This document shows, piece by piece, positions 28,808 through 36,335 of a stretch of 64,000 bases of DNA. Position numbers and translations under genes: made by a program. Origin of the DNA: Flavobacteriales bacterium (GTDB lineage: Bacteria > Bacteroidota > Bacteroidia > Flavobacteriales_D > Sanyastnellaceae); NCBI GenBank assembly GCA_027491075.1, contig JAIXWX010000022.1, positions 186,001-250,000 on the forward strand. Direction: 5' to 3'. Positions within the stretch are counted from its first letter, which is position 1; every line of letters begins with the position of its first letter. The notes beneath the pieces are model-generated. The model was not told where the DNA came from. It worked only from the letters and a program-made list of their open reading frames with translations, and ran no database searches.

Positions 28808-30253
28808 ATGTTTGTGTTCAAAACCCCATTCGAAACTACCTATTCTAATTTACCATCCATCTTCTTCAAAGAACAACTTCCTACGTCCATTCGGAAGCCG
28901 GAATTGGTTCTATTCAATCACGATTTATACAGAGAACTGACAGACCATTCCATTGAGATATCGAATGAGGAAATAGCTTCCTTTCTTTCTGGAAACAAAA
29001 TCCCAGAAGGTGCGAAACCGATCGCTCAAGCCTATGCAGGACATCAATTCGGCCATTTTACAATGCTCGGAGATGGTCGAGCTATATTGTTAGGCGAACA
29101 CCTTTCTCCTACCCACCAACGTTTCGATATCCAACTAAAGGGCAGTGGAACCACGCCCTACTCCCGCCGCGGCGATGGACGAGCCACCCTTCGATCGATG
29201 TTGAGGGAATACATCGTCAGTGAAGCCATATTTCATTTGGGTATTCCTAGTTCAAGAAGCCTGGCAGTGGTGAAAACAGGGGAACCCGTATATCGCGAAT
29301 CCACCCATCAAGGTGCCGTTCTCACGCGCACCATGTCTAGTCATATTCGTGTGGGTACTTTTGAATTCGCCCGCAACTTCGGTACAATCGACGATTTGCG
29401 CGCATTAACGGCATACACCATCCATCGCCATTATCCAGAACTTGAAGAATGGCCCCATCCAGCGCTTGGATTATTGGAAACCGTGATGAAAAAACAATTA
29501 GATCTCATCGTAAGCTGGATGCGTGTCGGTTTCATTCATGGGGTCATGAATACGGATAACACTGGACTTGCTGGTGAGACATACGACTATGGTCCCTGTG
29601 CATTCATGAATGGCTATCACCCCGGTACCGTATTCAGCTCGATTGATCGCGATGGTCGATATGCCTTCGGCAACCAGCCTTCCATCATTCACTGGAACAT
29701 GTATGCGTTGGCAAATGCACTATTGCCGTTATTTGATGATGACGCGCAAAAGGCCATGCAGAAAGGGCAATCAATATTGGATGCTTTCGAAAAAGACTTC
29801 AAGGATGCCTATCAAAACATGATGGCCCATAAAATAGGATTCTCTTCCTCTTCAACCGAAATTAATGAGTTGGTAGATCAATTGCTCCAAATCATGCAGT
29901 CGGAGAACATGGATTACACCAATACGTTTAGAGGGTTATTGGAAGAACAATCTCTTTCCACACTGCGATCTGTAATTCCAGATTGGTGGCGTAAAAGGGA
30001 AGAATTGTTGTCATACTACAATATCAGCAACGAAGAAGCCAAGGCGGAGATGCAAAAAGTAAATCCAGCTTTTATCCCAAGAAATCATGTGGTAGAATTT
30101 GTACTGGATATCGCAGAAAGCGGTAATCTTCAGCCTCTACAAGATTTACTCAATGCCGTGAAGACACCCTATATTCCTCAATTGAATCATCCCTCATGGA
30201 ATTTTTCTCCAGAAAATCACGATAAAGAGTACGTGACGTTTTGCGGTACTTGA
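28808..30253 (+). CDS. selO: Protein adenylyltransferase SelO (YdiU family)
   Basis: Pseudokinase-fold enzyme that transfers AMP from ATP to Ser/Thr/Tyr of proteins, linked to oxidative-stress responses in E. coli. The 481-aa length is typical. Family motifs are AGHQFGHFTMLGDGRA, FDIQLKGSGTTPYSRRGDGR, and HGVMNTDNTGLAGETYDYGP (catalytic loop and metal site). Cys264 in DYGPCAFM and Cys479, third from the end, occupy the places of the disulfide pair reported for E. coli SelO. Cys479 also matches the selenocysteine position of eukaryotic SelO. It is preceded by its own -7 box and has no operon partner. Confidence 0.95.
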   Translation: MFVFKTPFETTYSNLPSIFFKEQLPTSIRKPELVLFNHDLYRELTDHSIEISNEEIASFLSGNKIPEGAKPIAQAYAGHQFGHFTMLGDGRAILLGEHLSPTHQRFDIQLKGSGTTPYSRRGDGRATLRSMLREYIVSEAIFHLGIPSSRSLAVVKTGEPVYRESTHQGAVLTRTMSSHIRVGTFEFARNFGTIDDLRALTAYTIHRHYPELEEWPHPALGLLETVMKKQLDLIVSWMRVGFIHGVMNTDNTGLAGETYDYGPCAFMNGYHPGTVFSSIDRDGRYAFGNQPSIIHWNMYALANALLPLFDDDAQKAMQKGQSILDAFEKDFKDAYQNMMAHKIGFSSSSTEINELVDQLLQIMQSENMDYTNTFRGLLEEQSLSTLRSVIPDWWRKREELLSYYNISNEEAKAEMQKVNPAFIPRNHVVEFVLDIAESGNLQPLQDLLNAVKTPYIPQLNHPSWNFSPENHDKEYVTFCGT

Positions 30254-30338
30254 TTTTTGCATTTCGGCGTGCTCCTCATCAAGAATAGACGCAAATATTA
30301 TGTGCTATTCCCGATTGCATCCTGTCTGTGCAAAATGA

Positions 30339-30485
30339 AGCCCATGCAAAGATGCTTTGGGGAAAAGCATACAAGTCCCGATCAACATCATTAACAACAG
30401 AATAGAACTTGATTTTGATCAATTACACCACGGATATCATACCATTGAAATTTTTACAGGTAAAGAATTGCACACTCAAAAATGA
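30339..30485 (+). pseudogene. Remnant of a T9SS type A C-terminal sorting domain
   Basis: In the gap after selO a short open stretch, bounded by a stop at 30336-30338 and TGA at 30483-30485, reads DALGKSIQVPINIINN, then RIELDFDQLHHGYHTIEIFT and GKELHTQK. This is the pattern of the last 45 residues of T9SS cargo proteins (D..G, then hydrophobic strand, L..G.Y.I.I, K). There is no start codon, no VYPNP-type opening in frame, and no upstream gene body; FPIAS in another frame just upstream might be its decayed start. Most likely the 3' end of a lost secreted-protein gene. Confidence 0.55.
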
Positions 30486-30506
30486 CTAAAATATTTAGGC
30501 ATATTT

Positions 30507-30599
30507 GGGCGCTTCCCCGCTAAAGCGGGGTCGGGCTCTTCGCTGCAATCTTTTAATCGCTTCGCGAATAAAAGGATTTCCACTGCGATCCCTAGCGCG
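30507..30599 (+). repeat. Highly structured intergenic repeat-type element
   Basis: About 93 bp that fold into nested hairpins. The outer arms are GCGCT (30509-30513) and AGCGC (30594-30598). Hairpin 1 is CCCCGCT-AA-AGCGGGG (30515-30530). Hairpin 2 is an 11-bp stem with one A-A mismatch, from CTTTTA to TAAAAG (30550-30574), capped by TCGC-TTC-GCGA. It is GC-richer than its surroundings. The frame GGGTCGGGCT..CTGC.ATC..AAAAGGATTTCCACTGC.ATCCCTA.CGC resembles dispersed intergenic elements I recall from other Flavobacteriia, but only one copy is present here, so the repeat status is from memory. Confidence 0.55.
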
Positions 30600-30613
30600 G
30601 CGTGATTCCCCCC

Positions 30614-30664
30614 AAAAAAAAATCGAGCGGACTTATACTTTAAAATGCATAAGTCTGCTCGATT
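30614..30664 (-). terminator. Rho-independent terminator of the LamG adhesin gene
   Basis: On the minus strand a 16-bp stem with one mismatch (30664-30649 with 30636-30621) and a 12-nt loop is followed by a run of nine T (30622-30614). It lies about 120 nt after the stop of the adhesin gene. Confidence 0.82.
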
Positions 30665-30782
30665 CTATTCTGAAAGAAAAGATTCAATACATCAATGATC
30701 CTTTCTATAAATACTGAAAACTATACACCGAACATTCATTCGGCAATAGTGAAAATCACTTTCTGACTATGTTCCTCATCCA

Positions 30783-33700
30783 TCACTCCTCCTTCACCAC
30801 CTTCACAAACTGTGGAACGGGGGTGGGAAGGCGCAAGATGTAACTTCCGGATGAAAGATGGGCCATGGAAATTGTCGTACGTGGCTCTAAAAGCGTCTGT
30901 AGATGAACCAACCTGCCTGAAAGATCTCTCACCTCTACCATGGAAATCTCATCCTTCATCATGTCGCTGGACAATTCGATGATGAGTTGATCTCGTGTTG
31001 GATTGGGATACACTTGTACTATTCCTGTCGTTATCTCGCGCTCTTCCGTACTTACTACACACTCCACATTAATGGTCTGAACACTTCCCTGACAATTAGT
31101 ACCGGTGGTCTCTACCATGGTCACTTCTCCTCCTGCTCCTCCGAATTGCACTTCGATGCTGTTTGTTCCACCTCCTGAAATCAATTGAGCTCCGCTTGGT
31201 ATCGTCCACAGATAGGTGCTCTGATCGTTGAATGGTACCGAAAATGTTGCAACACTATTGGCACAATCTAATGCGGTAGGTCCTTCGATAGGGGCATTTA
31301 ATGGAGCAATCGAAAACGCGGTGTACATGTATGTTGATTGCCCACATCCCATGTTGCTGGGTAAAAGTTCTATAGTGAATAAGTCATCATTCGGCAATAT
31401 ACTGATGGCATCTGATCCTTGTCCTGAAAGGATGGTAGCAGCTCCCTGTGGAATAATGGTCCACGTGTATACATCTGCATTCATTACATTGGAAATAGTA
31501 TATAGAAGCTCATCGCCCTCACAAAAATTCGCGGGCCCTTCGATGATTCCTGTTTGCGTGGGTAAAGGAATAATCGCTAGATCCAAGGCATTGGACATAT
31601 TCACACATCCGTTGTTGGTTACTTGAACCTGATACGATCCAGCGGTCGAAGCATTGTAAGTTGGAGCTATTTTATTCGGCAAAATTTCTCCATTTACATA
31701 CCACTGATAGGAGGAGCCAGCAGGTGCAGTAGCGGTCATTAAGGCGGTGCTTCCGGCACAGATTTCTAGATCTGGGGTCGTTATTATTGCTTCCGGCAAA
31801 GGAATCACCTCTACTTCAATTTCAGTAGTAAACACACATTCTGGCTCAGCTGTAACAGTCACTGAATAGATGCCCGCACTATTCACTTGAATAGACTCAC
31901 TTGTCTCTCCAGTATTCCATAAGAATGATTCTCCAACGGTGGCTGTGAGTGTGGTGGATCCTCCATCGCAGAATAAGGTTCCCTCTGAAGCGAAAATAGA
32001 AGATGCGGAAGGTCCAATTACGGTAACGAAGATAAAATTCGATACGGATCCTTCATCGCATCCAACTTGCTCTGCAAAGAAGAAGATCTTGTTATCTCCC
32101 ACGAACAAATCCGAAAGCGGAATTTCCCAAAGCAAATCGCCGGGCCCCGTTTGCGCTTCTGCCAGTGGAGCTCCATTGAGAAACGGAGTGTACTCTACTT
32201 CTTCTTGTGTGTTAAATATTTGAATGATGGCTACATCGTCTGTATAACAAACGGTAGAACCCAGTGTAGCCAGAGATAAATCCAAATCTCCATAAACAAA
32301 GGCATTGGCTGCCGCTCTGGGTCCCTCACATCCGTTGGATACAATTGATACGTAGTAGGTCGTAGTCCCCGTTAAATTATTAATGGAGTAAGTGGGGCCT
32401 GTTTGTCCGCTTATTGGATTACCTCCTGTGGGCGTTGTATACCAACGGTAGCTCGCTCCAGCGGGAGCACCCGATGCTTGGAATGTCACAATTCCACCTT
32501 CGCATCCAAAAACATCCGTCGTAATGGGAGCATCAGGAAATTCATTGATCACGACATTCACCGGTTGGGGCGGAGAAGTACAACCATTGACAGTAACTTC
32601 TAAAACATATTCTCCATCATTCACTCCAGGTTGTGGGTTATTGATGACGGGTGGATTTTGTAGCGTAGAGGTAAATCCATTGGGACCTGTCCACGCATAC
32701 GTAGCACCGGGAAAATCAAATGTGGTCAGAGCAATGTTGTTTTGTCCTTCGCAGAAGGGCGCCGGTCCAAATGCAACACTCTCATTGTTGAAGAGTGTTT
32801 GAATTTCACTTGCATTCAACGCGCGAGAATAAACGCGCACATGATCGATATCACCGCGGTAATCAATCGCTCCAAGACCATTGGATTGTCTTCCTATTTG
32901 CAAGTTGTTTCCGGTAACAGGAATGTTACCGGATTGGTTTAATGTTCCAGTAAGCACTCCATTCTGGAATATTCTTAACTGAGAACCATTGTAGGTACAA
33001 ACAATGTGATGCCATTGCAATAAAGGAACGTTGGTATTGCTGGTGAGAAAATTGCTACCATTGATTCTCCAACGTACTGGATTTTGTGGATTAGATGCGT
33101 TAAATCCATCCAAGGCCATGTACATTCCCGTTCCACCCCACTTGTTGAATAATGGCGTTTGATCACCAAACCAGGATTGCGTTTGTCGAACCCACATGCT
33201 AATGGTCACTTGATTGGTCAGCGCATTGATGGCAGCAGGATTTCCCGCGTCGATGTAAGCACCTGGTCCGATGTTGATCGCGCTGTTTTCATTGCCCAAT
33301 CGATCTGAGGTGTAGAAAGAATTTCCTCCTTGCACCGTTGCGTTAATTCCGTTGCCACTTTCGTCCAGCAGGTTGCCATCCATTTTATAAAACAAAATCA
33401 AATCATTGATTATATCTACTGGAGGATTCAAAGGATTAATCACTGTCGCTTGCACCACTGTTCGCGCGCTTTCACAACCATTGGCGTTGACCACAGAAAC
33501 ATAATACAGCGTCGTTTCAGTTAGAATTGGTGTAGTATATAGCGTGTTGATACCGCTTTGAAGTAAAGTACCCCCAGCAGGTTGATCAAACCAATTGAAC
33601 GTCGCTGACTGCACTGTACTAGAAGCTGAAAGATTCACAGCACCTTGATTGCATACAGAACCATTCGTAACCGAAGGAACATTCGGTAGAGAAAGCACCG

Positions 33701-36230
33701 TAAAATTGGAAGGAGCCGCAATGATGGTTTGACATCCATTGATTAAACTCGTAGCAACAAATTCAAAGCTCATGCCTGTTACGAGCGCGCCTGTTGAAAA
33801 CGTGAGCGTATCTCCCGTTCCATTTTGTGCATTGCCAATAAACGCTAATGATTGTGCATTTCTCAAGCGATATGAAACCCCTGGTTGCGAGTTTATAATC
33901 AAAATATTGGATTGAGAACCTTCACAAAAAGCACCTCCTTGAGAAGTGATGGAAAGCGCTTCATTTTGCTCCATCGTTAGCAACGCAATTTCCTCTGTGC
34001 TAAGACTTCTGTTATATACTCGAAGGTCATCCATAACCCCGTTATAATAACCATCTTGCGCCCAATTGCTCCGTCCGATATAGCATATAGTGCGAAGAAT
34101 ATTTACTGGAGCAGGATGCGTTCCTGATACCACTGCAACTCCATTTAAATATAGAGTACTTAATCCTCCCTGATGGGTGAATACCAAGTGAGTCCATTGA
34201 CCGATGGGAGCTGTTACACCAACGGGCGATGTGTGCACCGTTCCGGGAGTTGTGCCATTGTAAATTTGAACGGCAGGTCTTCCTACTGTTCCATTGGTGG
34301 CTGCTAGGAGTATGTTATTATTGTTCGGACCATTGCCAAAATCCAACACCCTACTCCACGTATTCCATGCCGTTGGGTTGATCCAAGCGGAGATAGAAAA
34401 GTCGCCGCCTGAGAAATAAACTCCATCGGGTGCATCAATAAAACCATTGGTTCCATTGAATCTTAGGGCTTGACCTACTTCATCAAATCGATTCAAAGCG
34501 GAAGTTACTCCAGTATTACTCACCCCGTTCAATCCGCTTCCACTGGCATCGTTGCTGTTTCCATTCATCGGATAATGCAGAATCAAACCGGTATTGAGCG
34601 AAACAGGAAGCGTTTGAATTTGTCCTACTTGAACAGGTGCAGGAAGAACATTTACAGTTGCGCTAAGAGAAGCGGAGCATGAATTCTCAGTTATGGCGAC
34701 CGTGTAGACGCCCTCGGCACCAAAGGTGATGTCGTTGATGATCGCTGGATTGGCACTGGAGGAAAAATTGTTGGGTCCTGTCCACGCATAACTAGCCCCG
34801 GGAATAGCGGCAATAGATAACGCTGCATCGGAATTAAAACAAGCAGTGATATTCGGACTGATGGGTTCAAGTTCAATAACTGGAAATCTTGTCGAGGAGA
34901 TACCGACATCGTTCCAGCGCCCCCCGCCCATCATAGCGAGATAGTCTTCGGAGTTGTTAAAATTGTTTGGCTCGCTTGTCGCCCAATTGGAATAGGCAAA
35001 AGGAGTTGAATTGTTCCAAACAAAAGTTCCTTCAGTAAGCTCATCCGACAAACCAAGCAGAGCGCCATTGTTGCCGAGATAATGCGCGATGTAGACATTT
35101 TCTGCGGCATTGGCGATAGTGGCTAACCGACCTCCATTGGCCGATGCGGTGCTATTGGCAGCAACCCATGCTTGTTGATTCAATCCTAGAAAAAGATTCT
35201 TTCCGTTGATCTTTCCAATATATTGAAACGCGCTAGTGGCTGGAATATCCCCCAATAGGCCTTGAATAGAAATATCTTCACTACTGGCGGAAGCAGCCCC
35301 GAGAGCAGTACTTACTACTCTCAATTTGTAACCTGTGCCCGAAGGAGTTCCATCGGGAATTGTGGCCGTAATGGCACCCGAGGAGACAGAGCTTACACGA
35401 GCGATATCCAATGGAAAAGCAAAACTGCCAGAGGCGTTCGACAACTGCAGCACAAATTCGTTCTCTGGAAACAAAAGGCCCGAGGCAGTGTAGTTTACTT
35501 CTACCTGACTGCCTGCGCAAAGAGAAGCAGTGCTCAAACCGGTAATTGCAACGGATGCCCCATTAACAGCTGCGAGCTGTGCGATTTCTGCTGCCGAGAG
35601 CACGCGATTATAAAAGCGAACATCATCGATCCTGCCGTTGAGCCAAGAGTTGTTGTTTTGATTTACAACATTTCCACCGATTCGGGTAGGGGTTGTATTA
35701 CTTCCCAAGGTGTAGTTTCCATTCACACTTCCAACCAAAGTACCGTTGAGGTATGCAGCGATACCCGTGGTGCTGGTGGTGATGGCGAGGTGCTGCCAAG
35801 TATTGGCAGGAGCTGTAATCATTACATCCAAAAAACCATTGGGATGAAAAATCGCGATTCTATTCGGGGCGGTATAAAAACCTGTTTCGAGAATGTTATC
35901 CTGCCCCACCAAACTCATACCGTTGCTTAAGGAGTTAAGGCTAAACCAATAAGACATGGTAAATGCTGTGCGTCCATTGAATAAAGAAGATGGGAAGCTC
36001 AGCATACCCGCTTCAATGGAACCATTAAAATATGCCGCCGAAGAAAGCAACATGTGTCGATTGCCTGTAGGAGTTACTCCTCCAGAGGACGCGGTAGCAT
36101 TGTTGCTGTTGCCAGATATATCGGTCCAGACGCCATCCAGAGGCAAGTGCGCAATGAGGCCATTGTTGAGTTGTGCCCACGAAGAAAATTGAAGAGCAAT
36201 GAAGCTCAAAAAGAGAATGTAATTTTTCAT
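30783..36230 (-). CDS. Giant T9SS-exported LamG / C-type lectin / Ig-like surface protein
   Basis: A 1815-aa predicted adhesin or cell-surface glycan-binding protein. After a signal peptide (ending SSWAQ, residue 20) come LamG/concanavalin-like domain 1 (about 25-215), an Ig-like segment, and a C-type-lectin-like domain (about 340-465, with WVAANSTASANGGRLATI and SNWATSEPNNFNNSEDY). LamG domain 2 (about 555-755) and LamG domain 3 (about 950-1155) follow. The three LamG units share FNGSIEAG/YIDAGN-type edges and a DDVRFYNRVLS-like ending. Residues 1160-1700 hold repeated PKD/Ig-like domains with TYYVSIVSNGCEGPR-type motifs. The end is a T9SS type A domain (VYPNPTRDQLIIELSS, SSGSYILRL). ATG 36230 is used; the GTG just before it is less likely. 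It lies downstream of the subtilase and hybrid regulator on the same strand. Confidence 0.87.
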   Translation of the reverse strand: MKNYILFLSFIALQFSSWAQLNNGLIAHLPLDGVWTDISGNSNNATASSGGVTPTGNRHMLLSSAAYFNGSIEAGMLSFPSSLFNGRTAFTMSYWFSLNSLSNGMSLVGQDNILETGFYTAPNRIAIFHPNGFLDVMITAPANTWQHLAITTSTTGIAAYLNGTLVGSVNGNYTLGSNTTPTRIGGNVVNQNNNSWLNGRIDDVRFYNRVLSAAEIAQLAAVNGASVAITGLSTASLCAGSQVEVNYTASGLLFPENEFVLQLSNASGSFAFPLDIARVSSVSSGAITATIPDGTPSGTGYKLRVVSTALGAASASSEDISIQGLLGDIPATSAFQYIGKINGKNLFLGLNQQAWVAANSTASANGGRLATIANAAENVYIAHYLGNNGALLGLSDELTEGTFVWNNSTPFAYSNWATSEPNNFNNSEDYLAMMGGGRWNDVGISSTRFPVIELEPISPNITACFNSDAALSIAAIPGASYAWTGPNNFSSSANPAIINDITFGAEGVYTVAITENSCSASLSATVNVLPAPVQVGQIQTLPVSLNTGLILHYPMNGNSNDASGSGLNGVSNTGVTSALNRFDEVGQALRFNGTNGFIDAPDGVYFSGGDFSISAWINPTAWNTWSRVLDFGNGPNNNNILLAATNGTVGRPAVQIYNGTTPGTVHTSPVGVTAPIGQWTHLVFTHQGGLSTLYLNGVAVVSGTHPAPVNILRTICYIGRSNWAQDGYYNGVMDDLRVYNRSLSTEEIALLTMEQNEALSITSQGGAFCEGSQSNILIINSQPGVSYRLRNAQSLAFIGNAQNGTGDTLTFSTGALVTGMSFEFVATSLINGCQTIIAAPSNFTVLSLPNVPSVTNGSVCNQGAVNLSASSTVQSATFNWFDQPAGGTLLQSGINTLYTTPILTETTLYYVSVVNANGCESARTVVQATVINPLNPPVDIINDLILFYKMDGNLLDESGNGINATVQGGNSFYTSDRLGNENSAINIGPGAYIDAGNPAAINALTNQVTISMWVRQTQSWFGDQTPLFNKWGGTGMYMALDGFNASNPQNPVRWRINGSNFLTSNTNVPLLQWHHIVCTYNGSQLRIFQNGVLTGTLNQSGNIPVTGNNLQIGRQSNGLGAIDYRGDIDHVRVYSRALNASEIQTLFNNESVAFGPAPFCEGQNNIALTTFDFPGATYAWTGPNGFTSTLQNPPVINNPQPGVNDGEYVLEVTVNGCTSPPQPVNVVINEFPDAPITTDVFGCEGGIVTFQASGAPAGASYRWYTTPTGGNPISGQTGPTYSINNLTGTTTYYVSIVSNGCEGPRAAANAFVYGDLDLSLATLGSTVCYTDDVAIIQIFNTQEEVEYTPFLNGAPLAEAQTGPGDLLWEIPLSDLFVGDNKIFFFAEQVGCDEGSVSNFIFVTVIGPSASSIFASEGTLFCDGGSTTLTATVGESFLWNTGETSESIQVNSAGIYSVTVTAEPECVFTTEIEVEVIPLPEAIITTPDLEICAGSTALMTATAPAGSSYQWYVNGEILPNKIAPTYNASTAGSYQVQVTNNGCVNMSNALDLAIIPLPTQTGIIEGPANFCEGDELLYTISNVMNADVYTWTIIPQGAATILSGQGSDAISILPNDDLFTIELLPSNMGCGQSTYMYTAFSIAPLNAPIEGPTALDCANSVATFSVPFNDQSTYLWTIPSGAQLISGGGTNSIEVQFGGAGGEVTMVETTGTNCQGSVQTINVECVVSTEEREITTGIVQVYPNPTRDQLIIELSSDMMKDEISMVEVRDLSGRLVHLQTLLEPRTTISMAHLSSGSYILRLPTPVPQFVKVVKEE

Positions 36231-36301
36231 CACTGTTCTGAATATTTAATCAGCCAAAATTCGGATCAAGTCATCCAATCGGCTGTAAATATCGTTGCAA
36301 A

Positions 36302-36317
36302 AACATGTACACATGTT
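36302..36317. promoter_or_regulatory. Palindrome AACATGT-AC-ACATGTT, candidate operator
   Basis: Perfect 7-bp inverted repeat with a 2-bp spacer, flanked further by TGCA on both sides. It lies between the stop of the hybrid regulator gene (36336) and the start of the adhesin gene (36230), where a promoter for the adhesin would be controlled. The binding protein is unknown; AraC-type regulators usually prefer direct repeats, so another factor is possible. Confidence 0.4.
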
Positions 36318-36335
36318 GCATAAAAAAGCTAAAAA

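Noticed and set aside
30505-30717. Short plus-strand frame (70 codons) in the selO-adhesin gap
   Set aside because: It runs through the hairpins of the repeat-type element and the terminator; no homology signal.
31000-34700. Possible tandem DNA repeats in the adhesin gene
   Set aside because: The repetition is at protein-domain level (Ig-like and LamG units); the DNA copies are diverged and not a satellite or CRISPR.
35262-35930. 222-codon open frame on the plus strand
   Set aside because: Antisense to the adhesin gene in a cysteine- and serine-rich shadow frame with no domain or promoter; the minus-strand frame has clear domains.
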